64,000 bases of DNA from Polaribacter huanghezhanensis (GTDB lineage: Bacteria; Bacteroidota; Bacteroidia; Flavobacteriales; Flavobacteriaceae): the NCBI RefSeq assembly GCF_030444335.1, contig NZ_CP128595.1:124001-188000 (forward strand). Reading direction: 5' to 3'. The position numbers were made by a program, and so were the translations under genes. Below are positions 26,069 through 34,897 of this stretch, piece after piece. The number at the start of each line of letters is the position of its first letter. Positions within the stretch are counted from its first letter, which is position 1. The notes beneath the pieces are model-generated. The model saw only the letters and a list, made by a program, of their open reading frames with translations, did no database searches and had not been told where the DNA came from.

Positions 26069-27049
26069 GTGAAAAAAAATATTGCCATTATAATGGGAGG
26101 TTACTCTTCCGAAGTAAACATTTCATTAAAAAGTGGTGGAGTTGTTTACAAAAATTTGGATCGGGAAAAATACAATCCGTATAAAGTTCATATTTTAAAA
26201 GAAAAATGGGTAGTTGTTGATGATGCAAGTACTGAATACCCAATCGATAAAAATGATTTTTCTGTAACTTATGGTGGAGCTAAAATAACTTTTGATTGTG
26301 TTTTTAACGCCATTCATGGAACACCGGGAGAAGACGGAAAGATTCTTGCTTATTTTGATTTAATAGGGCTAAAACATACGTCTGCTCCTTTTTATCAAAT
26401 GGCATTAACGTTTAATAAAAGAGACACGTTAAGTGTTGTAAAACACTACGGAATAAAAACAGCAACTTCTGTTTATTTAAATAAAGGCGATGTTCTAAAT
26501 ACCGATAAAATTATTGCAACAGTTGGTTTGCCTTGTTTTATAAAACCAAATAATGCAGGTTCTAGTTTCGGAATTTCAAAAGCATATTCAGCCGAAGAAA
26601 TTAGCATAGGAATAGAAAAAGCATACAAAGAAGATTCTGAAATTTTAATAGAACGTTTTTTAGACGGACCAGAAGTTTCAGTAGGTGTTATTCAGTATAA
26701 AGGAGATGTAAAAGTTTTACCAATAACTGAAATTAAATCTGAAAATGATTTCTTTGATTATCAAGCAAAATACGAAGGGAAATCTCAAGAAATAACTCCT
26801 GCAGATTTATCAAAAGATACTGCAGAAAAAGTAAGAAAAGCAGCAAAAAAAGTATATCAAATTTTAAATATGAGTGGGTTTTCTCGTTCAGAATACATTT
26901 TGGTAAATAACGAACCCCATTTTTTAGAAATGAATTCAGTGCCTGGCTTAACCGAAGAAAGTTTATTACCACAACAAGCAAACGAAGCCAATATTAGCTT
27001 GGCAGATTTATTTGATAACGCGATTGAAATGGCGTTACAAAAAAGTTAA
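26069..27049 (+). CDS. ddl: D-alanine--D-alanine ligase
   Basis: A 326-residue ATP-grasp enzyme that joins two D-alanines for peptidoglycan precursors in the cytosol. M-G-G-Y-S-S-E-V-N-I-S (residues 9-19) corresponds to the G-G-x-S-x-E-x-x-V-S signature, and F-N-A-I-H-G-T-P-G-E-D-G follows. The C-terminal signature reads E-M-N-S-V-P-G-L-T-E-E-S-L-L-P. The start is a GTG at 26069; no ATG fits the conserved N-terminus. coaD follows on the same strand after 70 nt. Confidence 0.95.
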   Translation: MKKNIAIIMGGYSSEVNISLKSGGVVYKNLDREKYNPYKVHILKEKWVVVDDASTEYPIDKNDFSVTYGGAKITFDCVFNAIHGTPGEDGKILAYFDLIGLKHTSAPFYQMALTFNKRDTLSVVKHYGIKTATSVYLNKGDVLNTDKIIATVGLPCFIKPNNAGSSFGISKAYSAEEISIGIEKAYKEDSEILIERFLDGPEVSVGVIQYKGDVKVLPITEIKSENDFFDYQAKYEGKSQEITPADLSKDTAEKVRKAAKKVYQILNMSGFSRSEYILVNNEPHFLEMNSVPGLTEESLLPQQANEANISLADLFDNAIEMALQKS

Positions 27050-27119
27050 TCTGTTTATTTGTTGATTTGTATATTTACAACTTAACAAATAAACAGATAC
27101 ACATTTAAACATTTGTATT

Positions 27120-27587
27120 ATGAAAAAAGCAATTTTTCCAGGTTCATTCGATCCAATAACTTTAGGGCATATAGATATTATTAAAAGAGGAATTCATTTG
27201 TTTGATGAAATTGTAGTTGCCATCGGAATCAATGCTGATAAAAAGTATTTATTTTCTTTAGAAAAACGTAAAAAATTTATTCAGGATGCTTTTTCTTCGG
27301 AGGATAAAATTACTGTAGAAACCTATACGGGTTTAACAGTTGATTATTGTAAATCCATCAAAGCAAATTTTATTTTACGCGGCTTACGAAATCCTGCTGA
27401 TTTTGAATTTGAAAAAGCTATTGCACAAGCCAATGGAAAATTATCAAATATAGAAACGGTGTTTTTATTAACGAGTCCAGAAACGTCTTTTATCAGTTCA
27501 TCCATCGTTAGAGATATTCTTAAAAATGGTGGTGATGCTTCTATTTTAGTACCTAAATCTGTATCAGAATCTTTAAATAAAAAATAA
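27120..27587 (+). CDS. coaD: Pantetheine-phosphate adenylyltransferase
   Basis: A 155-residue enzyme that adenylates 4'-phosphopantetheine, the fourth step of coenzyme A synthesis. P-G-S-F-D-P-I-T-L-G-H (residues 7-17) contains the T/H-x-G-H nucleotidyltransferase motif, and I-S-S-S-I-V-R is the usual C-terminal signature (I-S-S-T/S-x-V-R). R-G-L-R-N-P-A-D-F-E-F-E lies between. Length is standard. Its stop is only 4 nt from the stop of the convergent decarboxylase gene. Confidence 0.96.
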   Translation: MKKAIFPGSFDPITLGHIDIIKRGIHLFDEIVVAIGINADKKYLFSLEKRKKFIQDAFSSEDKITVETYTGLTVDYCKSIKANFILRGLRNPADFEFEKAIAQANGKLSNIETVFLLTSPETSFISSSIVRDILKNGGDASILVPKSVSESLNKK

Positions 27588-27591
27588 ACTC

Positions 27592-28980
27592 CTAACAAAC
27601 AACTTCTAAAACTTGTTGATTTTTTTCTACAAAACTTTCCAATACTTTAAAGAAATTTAAAATATCTTCTTCAGTGTTTGTTGCGTTTATAGTAACCAAC
27701 CTTATAAAAGTATCTTCATTAAAATCACCAAAACCAACAACGGTTATTTGGTGTTCGTACAACAACGTACACAATGTTTTTGGGTCAATATCTTTATAGT
27801 TAAAGCAGATAGAAATTGAATCTTCAGAACTATACAAGGTATAATCTGGATGATTTGCAACATAAGTCCTCGCAATATCTGCCAAATAAAATTGTTGGTC
27901 TACAATTTTTTCAATTCCATTTGTTCCGATTGATTTCCACAAGGTCCAAAACTTCAATGCGTCATTTCTTCGTCCACATTGAAAAGATGTTTTTCCTAAA
28001 TTGAAATCATCCCCATCCGTTTGATACAAATAATCTGCATCATTGCTAAAAGAATCATGAAGATGCTTTTTATCTTTCACTAAAATAAGAGAACACGTCA
28101 ATGGCGTTCCAATCATTTTATGCGCATTATAACTAAAAGAATCAGATCGTTCCATTCCTTTTAACAAATGTCTTTTTGCTTCACTAAAAATAACAGAACC
28201 ACAATATGCGCCATCTACATGCAACCAAATATTGTGTTTTTCTGTAATAGTAGCAATTGCATCTATCGGATCAAAAGCTCCTAAAACAGTTGTTCCTGCC
28301 GTTGCATTTACAAAAGTTGGAATCTTTCCATTCTCAATATCAAGATTAATTTGTGCTTCTAATTTAGCAGGAATCATACGCCCTTTTTCATCAGCTTCTA
28401 TATATCGAATATTCGCTTTTCCAATTCCGGCAAAACTTGCATTTTTCGCATTGGAATAATGAGATTCTTTAGACGTATAAACAACTAAAGACTTCGACAT
28501 TCCGTTTTGTCTACAATCTGGATCTTTTACATCTCTAGCCATAATCAACGCCATATAATTACTCATTGATCCACCAGTAGGAAAAGTTCCGTTACTTTGC
28601 GATCCATAACCAATCATATTGCAAGATTGTCTAATAATTTCTTGTTCAATGCCAACTTGCGGACCAGCAACTTTATATGTGTACATGCTGTTATTTAACA
28701 AAACAGCCAATAAATCTCCTAAAACAGCTTTGCTTTGTCTTCCTCCAAAAAGTTGATTAAAAAATAAGTTTGTTGCTGTTTTTGGCGTAGTAATAAGTAC
28801 TTCTTTAAGCACTTTTTTAAAGACGTCATCAACTAATGCGTCTTTATGAAGAGATAAATCAATAGTTTCGTATAAAACATCTGAGTCTATGCGTTTTGCA
28901 ACTGGATGATTCTCTTCTTCGTTTAATAAAACTTCAACCAGTTCATTAAAAAGGATTAAATCATTACTTAATTCAGACAT
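27592..28980 (-). CDS. PLP-dependent group II decarboxylase, probable cysteine sulfinate decarboxylase
   Basis: A 462-residue decarboxylase of the glutamate/cysteine-sulfinate/diaminobutyrate group. The cofactor lysine is Lys288 in N-A-H-K-M; Asp256 in H-V-D-G-A-Y-C-G and the serine/threonine-rich P-T-G-G-S-M-S-N hold PLP, and His174 (E-S-H-Y) should stack on it. The segments F-F-N-Q-L-F and Y-T-Y-K near residues 73-103 follow the pattern of animal CSAD/GAD proteins. Because the gene overlaps the cysteine dioxygenase gene by 13 nt, I infer cysteine sulfinate as substrate and hypotaurine as product. Aspartate or glutamate remain possible. Confidence 0.85.
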   Translation of the reverse strand: MSELSNDLILFNELVEVLLNEEENHPVAKRIDSDVLYETIDLSLHKDALVDDVFKKVLKEVLITTPKTATNLFFNQLFGGRQSKAVLGDLLAVLLNNSMYTYKVAGPQVGIEQEIIRQSCNMIGYGSQSNGTFPTGGSMSNYMALIMARDVKDPDCRQNGMSKSLVVYTSKESHYSNAKNASFAGIGKANIRYIEADEKGRMIPAKLEAQINLDIENGKIPTFVNATAGTTVLGAFDPIDAIATITEKHNIWLHVDGAYCGSVIFSEAKRHLLKGMERSDSFSYNAHKMIGTPLTCSLILVKDKKHLHDSFSNDADYLYQTDGDDFNLGKTSFQCGRRNDALKFWTLWKSIGTNGIEKIVDQQFYLADIARTYVANHPDYTLYSSEDSISICFNYKDIDPKTLCTLLYEHQITVVGFGDFNEDTFIRLVTINATNTEEDILNFFKVLESFVEKNQQVLEVVC

Positions 28981-29549
28981 ATATTGTTGTTCTTTTTTAT
29001 GGTTGATTGTTGTACTCCTTTGACGGTGTCATAAGACATCTCCTTACAAACAAATTCATTTTTTTCTGAATCGTACACATTGCAGTTCTTAATTGGTTTT
29101 GCATACAAATGTAACGACATGCTTCGTTTGTTGGATGTGTTTTCCAAATTATGAAAACCCATAAAATCGATCATGTAAGAAACATCTCCTGCATTTAAGT
29201 TAGTCGTTTTAACAATGTCTAACTCTCCCCTTTCGCTTTCGGTATAAATATGTTCTCTAAAAGTTCCATCAACAAAATACACCCAACATTCTTCTCCACC
29301 ATGATCGTGAATTGCAGTAACTTGTTCTTTTTCCCAGCAAATTAGGATCAATTCAAAGTTTTCGTTTTCTGCAATACAGTTTCGAGTATAACAGGTTTCT
29401 GACCACGTTGCATATTTTTTAAATTCAGCAATTGGCAGTTCCATAGATTTTAAAATAGCAGTGTAATTCGCCCTCTCTTCTTCATCTAAAACCTGAATAA
29501 GTTCCGAAAGCTTTTGTAATGAGTTTTGAGTATTTTTTGTAGATTCCAA
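28968..29549 (-). CDS. Cysteine dioxygenase
   Basis: A 193-residue cupin that should oxidise L-cysteine to cysteine sulfinate using Fe(II). The iron ligands are His81 and His83 (H-D-H-G-G-E-E-C) and His133 (G-F-H-N). Cys88 has the spacing of the mammalian Cys that cross-links to Tyr, and Tyr149 (S-L-H-L-Y) has the position of the partner; many bacterial enzymes lack the Cys. The Ser145-His147-Tyr149 set and Arg56 (C-Y-T-R-N) are also present. It overlaps the decarboxylase gene by 13 nt. Confidence 0.93.
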   Translation of the reverse strand: MESTKNTQNSLQKLSELIQVLDEEERANYTAILKSMELPIAEFKKYATWSETCYTRNCIAENENFELILICWEKEQVTAIHDHGGEECWVYFVDGTFREHIYTESERGELDIVKTTNLNAGDVSYMIDFMGFHNLENTSNKRSMSLHLYAKPIKNCNVYDSEKNEFVCKEMSYDTVKGVQQSTIKKNNNICLN

Positions 29550-29583
29550 AGGATTTTGAATGTTTTTCGCATTAAATCAAAGG

Positions 29584-29613
29584 AAAAACCCCTGTTTTTA
29601 GCATTATTGCTAA
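29584..29613. promoter_or_regulatory. Two adjacent dyads upstream of cysteine dioxygenase
   Basis: AAAAAC-CCCT-GTTTTT is followed at once by the perfect palindrome TTAGC-ATTATT-GCTAA, 35-65 nt upstream of the cysteine dioxygenase ATG in a divergent gap. Possible operator sites; no regulator is identified. Confidence 0.35.
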
Positions 29614-29785
29614 GATACCTTTTTAGAAACTTTTAAACGAATAATTCAGAAAAAATCCCTTTTTAATTTTATTAGAATAGCTCAGGTTTACTTCAATTAT
29701 TGTAAGGATTTTAAGAAACGACTCTTATTCTAAATAAGTTAAATTCAGTTAATTTTTCTGCTTTTTTCAAAAAAGTAGTAACTTA

Positions 29786-30265
29786 GTGAGCACTAAAAAA
29801 ATCAACCATTTGAAAACACTTACAATCAACGGAAAAAACCACAGCCTAGAAGCGCAAGATGATATGCCTTTGCTATGGGCAATTAGAGATATTATTGGAT
29901 TGACAGGAACAAAATACGGCTGCGGCATTAGTCAATGCGGTGCTTGTTCTGTTTTAATTGATGGAGAAGTAGTTCGTTCTTGCAGTTTGCCTGTAAGTTA
30001 TGGACTTGGAAAACAAATTACAACCATAGAAGGAAAAACAGATAATCTTGAATATTTAAGAGAAGCTTGGGAAGAAATTAATGTTCCGCAATGTGGTTAT
30101 TGTCAGTCTGGACAATTAATTGCTGCAACTTCTTTACTTAACAGCAACCCAAACCCAACAGACCAAGATATTGATGACGCCATGAGTGGTAATATTTGTA
30201 GATGCGGAACCTATCCAAGAATTAGAAAAGCAATTCACACTGCTGTAAAACTTAAAAACAAATAG
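29786..30265 (+). CDS. (2Fe-2S)-binding subunit of a molybdenum hydroxylase
   Basis: A 159-residue small subunit of the isoquinoline-1-oxidoreductase/aldehyde-oxidase type. The plant-type ferredoxin domain has C-G-I-S-Q-C-G-A-C with a later C (R-S-C-S-L-P), and the second cluster domain has C-G-Y-C-Q-S-G and G-N-I-C-R-C-G. No ATG is available: GTG at 29786 or TTG at 29810 (M-K-T-L-T-I-N-G, the usual family start) must be used. The large-subunit gene follows after 2 nt. It passes electrons from the molybdenum centre to an external acceptor. Confidence 0.93.
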   Translation: MSTKKINHLKTLTINGKNHSLEAQDDMPLLWAIRDIIGLTGTKYGCGISQCGACSVLIDGEVVRSCSLPVSYGLGKQITTIEGKTDNLEYLREAWEEINVPQCGYCQSGQLIAATSLLNSNPNPTDQDIDDAMSGNICRCGTYPRIRKAIHTAVKLKNK

Positions 30266-30267
30266 AT

Positions 30268-32460
30268 ATGGAAGGTATGCAAAACATGAGCCGTAGAAAT
30301 TTCGTGAAAGTTTTTGGTTTGGCTTCAGGAGGATTAATTATTGGATGTCAATTTATCTCAGAAAATGAAATTGTTAGAATTGATGACGGAACCACTTTTA
30401 CTCCGAATTTATTTATACAATTAAAAAAAGACGGAAAATTAATTTTAGTCTGTTCTCGTTCAGAAATGGGACAAGGAATTAGAACCTCTTTGACTTCTGC
30501 TATTGCAGATGAAATGGATGCTGATTGGAAGTATGTTTCTGTAGAACAAGCAACTGGAGATAAAAAATTCGGAAATCAGAATACAGATGGTTCTCGTAGT
30601 GTAAGAACTATTTTAGAGCCGATGCGTAAAATGGGCGCAACTGCAAAAGCAATTTTAATTAGTGCTGCTGCAAAAAGATGGCAAGTTTCTGAATCAGATT
30701 GTACAGCAGAAAATCATTATGTCATCAATAAAAATAATGACAAAAAACTCTTTTTTGGTGATTTAGTTGAAGATGCAATGCAAATTGATATTCCTAAAGA
30801 CATAAAACTTAAAGACAAAAAAGACTTTAAATATATTGGTAAATCTTTAAAAAGCATTGACATCAATCATTTTACACATGGTTCTGCCATCTACGGATTG
30901 GATGCTCGTTTGCCAAACATGAAATTCGCAACCGTTGCTCGTTGTCCGTCTGCTTTTGGAACTGTAAAAAGCGTTGACAAAACCAATGCTCTTAAAGTTG
31001 CTGGTGTTGTAGATATTATTGAATTAGAACAAGTAAAAAAACCTTTCGGAATGTTTGGCGGAGTTGCAGTAATTGCTACAAACACTTGGGCGGCAATACA
31101 AGGAAAAAATAAATTAGACATTACTTGGAATAACGGTAGAAATGGAAAATACGACAGTAAAAAGTACATGCAAAAAATTACCAATCGTGTCCATAATAAA
31201 GCAAAAGTTGTTCCGCCAACAACAGGAAATGTAAATGAGGCTTTTTCTAAAGCTTCTCAAATTGTTGAAGCAACGTATCAATTACCACATTTGGCACATG
31301 CACCAATGGAAACACCAAATGCTTTGGCTTGGGTTCATGATGGAAAATGTGAAGTTTGGGCGCCATTACAAGATCCACAAACTGCAAGAGATGATGTGGC
31401 TGCATATTTAGGAATAGACAAAGAAAATGTAACCATTAATGTTACTTTTTTAGGCGGTGGATTTGGACGGAAATCAAAACCAGATTTTGTAAATGAAGCT
31501 GTTGCCTTGTCTAAAAAAATGAATGCTCCAGTGCAAGTAGTCTGGACACGAGAAGATGATGTTCAAAATAGTTATTATCACGCTACAGATGCACAATATT
31601 TAAAAGCATCCTTAGATAAGAATGGGACAGTAACAGGTTGGTTACACAGAACTGCATTTCCTTCTATAAACTCAACTTTTATGCCGGGTGTAGATTATGC
31701 TGCTGGTTGGGAAATTGGTCAAGGAATGAATAACAACCCTTTTGAAATTGAAAACACCCGTTTTGAAAATGCCAAAGCAGAAGCATATGTTAGAATTGGC
31801 TGGCTGCGTTCTGTTTGTTCAGTTTTTCATAGTTTCGGAATCAATTCTTTTATAGACGAATTAGCAGATAAAGCGAAAAAAGATCCGTTACAATTTAAAT
31901 TAGATTTAATTGGTAAAGACAGAATCAGAAAAGAAAACTCTCCGCATCCATTAAACACAAAACGTTTAAAAAATGTGATGAACATTGCTGCAAAAAAAGC
32001 TGATTGGGGAAGAAATTTACCGAAAGGACATGGCTTAGGAATTGCCTTTTATTATAGTTTTTATAGTTATGTTGCAACTGTTGTAGAAGTTTCTGTAATC
32101 AACAACAAAGTAAAACTCCATAACATTTGGACCGTTTTAGATTGCGGTATGATCCTTAACAAAGACAATGTACTAAACCAAATGCAAGGTGCTGCCGTTT
32201 TTGGAACATCAATTGCTTTATATGGAAAAATTACGGCGAAAGACGGAGCTATAGAGCAAAGTAATTTTCACGATTATAAAATGGCAAGAATGAATGACAT
32301 TCCGCCAATTGATGTAACTCTTGTAGAAAGCGATGAAGCTCCAACCGGAGTTGGAGAGCCGGGAGTTCCGCCAATTGCACCAGCAATTGTAAATGCAATT
32401 TTTAATGCAACAGGAAAAAGATATCGTTCTTTACCATTGTCTGATCACGGCTTGGTATAA
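30268..32460 (+). CDS. Molybdopterin-binding large subunit, Tat-exported (isoquinoline oxidoreductase-like)
   Basis: A 730-residue catalytic subunit of the xanthine dehydrogenase family. The N-terminus has a twin-arginine signal (M-S-R-R-N-F-V-K-V-F-G-L) ending G-C, so export in folded form and perhaps lipidation are likely. Glycine-rich G-G-G-F-G-R-K and the C-terminal V-G-E-P-G-V-P-P-I (with the catalytic Glu) mark the molybdenum site. No FAD subunit is encoded next to it, which fits the two-subunit type that hands electrons to a cytochrome or other carrier. Substrate is unknown. It forms a unit with the 2Fe-2S gene and precedes a MobA-like gene. Confidence 0.9.
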   Translation: MEGMQNMSRRNFVKVFGLASGGLIIGCQFISENEIVRIDDGTTFTPNLFIQLKKDGKLILVCSRSEMGQGIRTSLTSAIADEMDADWKYVSVEQATGDKKFGNQNTDGSRSVRTILEPMRKMGATAKAILISAAAKRWQVSESDCTAENHYVINKNNDKKLFFGDLVEDAMQIDIPKDIKLKDKKDFKYIGKSLKSIDINHFTHGSAIYGLDARLPNMKFATVARCPSAFGTVKSVDKTNALKVAGVVDIIELEQVKKPFGMFGGVAVIATNTWAAIQGKNKLDITWNNGRNGKYDSKKYMQKITNRVHNKAKVVPPTTGNVNEAFSKASQIVEATYQLPHLAHAPMETPNALAWVHDGKCEVWAPLQDPQTARDDVAAYLGIDKENVTINVTFLGGGFGRKSKPDFVNEAVALSKKMNAPVQVVWTREDDVQNSYYHATDAQYLKASLDKNGTVTGWLHRTAFPSINSTFMPGVDYAAGWEIGQGMNNNPFEIENTRFENAKAEAYVRIGWLRSVCSVFHSFGINSFIDELADKAKKDPLQFKLDLIGKDRIRKENSPHPLNTKRLKNVMNIAAKKADWGRNLPKGHGLGIAFYYSFYSYVATVVEVSVINNKVKLHNIWTVLDCGMILNKDNVLNQMQGAAVFGTSIALYGKITAKDGAIEQSNFHDYKMARMNDIPPIDVTLVESDEAPTGVGEPGVPPIAPAIVNAIFNATGKRYRSLPLSDHGLV

Positions 32461-32471
32461 TTACAACACAA

Positions 32472-32540
32472 TGTCATTTCGAGTGATTTTCTGTCAGATT
32501 GAGCGCAGCCGAAATCAAAGAAAATAGTATCGAGAAATCT
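32472..32540. repeat. Interspersed TCGAG-type repeat
   Basis: The ends TGTCATTTCGAGTGATTTTC and GAAAATAGTATCGAGAAATC are imperfect inverted arms around a GAGCGCAGCCGAAA core. It directly abuts a second element at 32547-32599. Confidence 0.6.
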
Positions 32541-32546
32541 CTCAAT

Positions 32547-32599
32547 AGTTCTCGATACAAATTTCATTTTTTATCAAAAAGGAAATTCACTCGAACTGA
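32547..32599. repeat. Interspersed repeat, TCAGTTCGAGTG type
   Basis: AGTTCTCGATACAAATTTC and GGAAATTCACTCGAACTGA form inverted arms, the same as at 8709-8752. It lies 10 nt before the start codon of the MobA-like gene. Confidence 0.65.
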
Positions 32600-32609
32600 T
32601 CAATTTTAC

Positions 32610-33224
32610 ATGAAAAAAGAAACAGTTCTTATTATTCTTGCAGGCGGAAAATCATCTAGAATGGATTTCCCAAAAGGCTTGTTGAAACACAAGAATCATT
32701 TTTGGATACTTTCTCAAATGGAATCTTTTATTGGAGAAAAAATTACTATTGGATTAGGTTTTGATTATCAATTGTATTTTGATGCCATTCCTTGGCTAGC
32801 AAAAGCTGTTGAAAAGCCACAAAATTATCAACAGAAGATAGTGCATGTGGTTATTAATAAAACTCCAGAATTTGGATTGTTCTCTACAGTACAATCTGTT
32901 TTGAAAACTCTCGATACAAATCATCAAGCAGTCATTTTACCGATTGATGTTCCATTATTAAAATCATCAGAATTGAAAAAAATTATTGATACAGAAAATG
33001 AAATTGTCATTCCGACTTACAACAACAAAAACGGGCATCCAGTGAAATTAGCTCCAAAATTCTGGAAATCACTTTTAGAATTAAATATAACCGATAAAAA
33101 CTCCAGATTAGATCTTCAAATCAAAAAAAGAAATGCATCAAAAATTTCATTGGTAGAAATTAATGATGCATCTATTTTAAAAAATTTAAACACGCCAAAA
33201 GATTGGCAAGCATTTACTTCTTAA
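32610..33224 (+). CDS. MobA-like NTP transferase (molybdenum cofactor nucleotidyltransferase type)
   Basis: A 204-residue protein of the MobA/MocA group. The signature L-A-G-G-K-S-S-R-M (residues 10-18) followed by F-P-K-G-L-L is the nucleotide-binding loop, and L-P-I-D-V-P-L-L (near 105) carries the metal-binding Asp; N-G-H-P-V-K-L lies further on. The start is the ATG at 32610; the frame is open farther upstream, but that stretch is repeat sequence. It would add CMP or GMP to the molybdenum cofactor for the hydroxylase encoded upstream. It overlaps the convergent SulP gene by 4 nt. Confidence 0.88.
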   Translation: MKKETVLIILAGGKSSRMDFPKGLLKHKNHFWILSQMESFIGEKITIGLGFDYQLYFDAIPWLAKAVEKPQNYQQKIVHVVINKTPEFGLFSTVQSVLKTLDTNHQAVILPIDVPLLKSSELKKIIDTENEIVIPTYNNKNGHPVKLAPKFWKSLLELNITDKNSRLDLQIKKRNASKISLVEINDASILKNLNTPKDWQAFTS

Positions 33225-34849
33225 AATTTATATTCTGACAATGGTTTTGTAAAATCTTCTGGATTTGCAGCCAAATGATACCGTGGATCATCAATTGCTT
33301 CTTCTATAATTCCGGCAAAAATTGGACTTGACTTATACAATAAAACCTTACAATCTTCACTTAAATGTTTTAACACAATCGATTTTCCTTCTGCTTGGTA
33401 TTTTTCTACCAAGGCAAAAATTGCTTCAATGGCAGAATGATCGCTAATTCTAGCTTCTACAAAATCAATTTCTATATGTTGTGGATCATTTTTAACATCA
33501 AACTTATCGTTAAATGCAGAAATACTTCCAAAGAATAATGGCCCCCAAATTTCGTATACTTTTGTTCCGTCTTCTTTAAGACGTTTTCTTGCTCTAATTC
33601 GTTTTGCATTTTCCCAAGAAAAAACCAACGCACTTACAATAACTCCAGCTAAAACAGCAATTGCCAAATCGAAAATTACTGTTAAACCAGAAACCAATAT
33701 CAATACAAAAACATCGGTTCTTGGTATTTTATTTAAAATTCTAAAACTAGACCAAGCAAATGTTCCGATTACGACCATAAACATTACTCCAACTAGCGCT
33801 GCAATTGGAACTCGCTCTATATAAGAAGATGCAAAAACGATAAAAATAAGCAACATAACAGCTGCTGTAATTCCAGATAATCTTCCTCTTCCACCACCTT
33901 TTATATTGATAATTGATTGTCCAATCATTGCACAACCTCCCATTCCACCAAACAAACCGGTAAGCATATTTGCACTTCCTTGCGCCACACATTCTCTATT
34001 TGTGTTCCCTCTGGTTTCTGTTAAATCATCAATTAAATTCAAGGTCATTAACGATTCAATCAAACCGATTGCTGCTAAAATTAAAGCGTATGGAAAAATG
34101 AATTTCAAGGTTTCAAAATTCATTGGGATTTTAGAAAATGTTTCTAAATGCAATGTTGGTAATCCACCTTTTAAGCCTTCTCCTCCACCATCTCTAATAA
34201 ATGAACCAACGGTTGCAACGTCTAAGTTTGCAAAAATTACAATTCCGGCTACAACCAAAATAGCAATGAGGGCTTCAGGTAATTTTTTGGTTACTTTTAT
34301 CTTTGGCAATCCCCACATAATAAGCATCGTTAATAAAACCAAACCAACCATATACCACAAACTATTCCCTTCTAACCAAACTTTTTCGCCATTTACAGTT
34401 GACTTAAACATGCCCAATTGTGCTAAAAAGATGACAATTGCCAATCCGTTTACAAATCCCATCATTACTGGGTGCGGAATCAATCTTACAAACTTTCCTA
34501 ATTTAAAAACTCCAGCAGAAATTTGTATCAATCCCATTAAAATTACGGTTGCAAATAAATAGTACAATCCTAAATTTTCATCAGGACTTCCCATTGCATT
34601 TCCTTCAGAAACCAAGCTCACCATTACAACAGCCAAAGCACCTGTTGCTCCAGAAATCATTCCTGGTCTTCCACCAAAAATAGACGTAACTAAACCAACC
34701 ATAAATGCAGCATACAATCCTACTAACGGATCCACTCCGGCAACAAATGCAAAAGCAACAGCTTCTGGCACTAAAGCTAAAGCAACTGTAATTCCTGATA
34801 AGACATCATTCTTTACGTTTTTAACTCTTTTTCTAATAAATTCAGTCAT
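33221..34849 (-). CDS. SulP family anion transporter with STAS domain
   Basis: A 542-residue secondary transporter. The first part (residues about 15-410) has 11-13 hydrophobic segments and the SulP pattern A-L-A-L-V-P-E-A-V-A-F-A-F-V-A-G-V-D-P-L-V-G-L-Y. Residues about 430-530 form a cytosolic STAS domain (H-I-E-I-D-F-V-E-A-R-I-S-D-H-S-A-I-E-A). Members carry sulfate, bicarbonate or dicarboxylates with Na+ or protons; the substrate cannot be told from sequence alone. A TAnnTTTG box lies at 34875-34882. Confidence 0.93.
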   Translation of the reverse strand: MTEFIRKRVKNVKNDVLSGITVALALVPEAVAFAFVAGVDPLVGLYAAFMVGLVTSIFGGRPGMISGATGALAVVMVSLVSEGNAMGSPDENLGLYYLFATVILMGLIQISAGVFKLGKFVRLIPHPVMMGFVNGLAIVIFLAQLGMFKSTVNGEKVWLEGNSLWYMVGLVLLTMLIMWGLPKIKVTKKLPEALIAILVVAGIVIFANLDVATVGSFIRDGGGEGLKGGLPTLHLETFSKIPMNFETLKFIFPYALILAAIGLIESLMTLNLIDDLTETRGNTNRECVAQGSANMLTGLFGGMGGCAMIGQSIINIKGGGRGRLSGITAAVMLLIFIVFASSYIERVPIAALVGVMFMVVIGTFAWSSFRILNKIPRTDVFVLILVSGLTVIFDLAIAVLAGVIVSALVFSWENAKRIRARKRLKEDGTKVYEIWGPLFFGSISAFNDKFDVKNDPQHIEIDFVEARISDHSAIEAIFALVEKYQAEGKSIVLKHLSEDCKVLLYKSSPIFAGIIEEAIDDPRYHLAANPEDFTKPLSEYKF

Positions 34850-34874
34850 AGTTTTGGTTGATTTTTGAAGTCGG

Positions 34875-34882
34875 CAAAGATA
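34875..34882 (-). promoter_or_regulatory. TAnnTTTG -7 box of the SulP gene
   Basis: TATCTTTG on the minus strand, 26 nt upstream of the SulP ATG. Confidence 0.5.
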
Positions 34883-34897
34883 GGTTTTATTTTAAAC

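Noticed and set aside
32499..32609. N-terminal extension of the MobA-like gene by 37 codons
   Set aside because: The stretch is dispersed repeat sequence and carries no family residues; the ATG at 32610 gives the exact MobA-type N-terminus.
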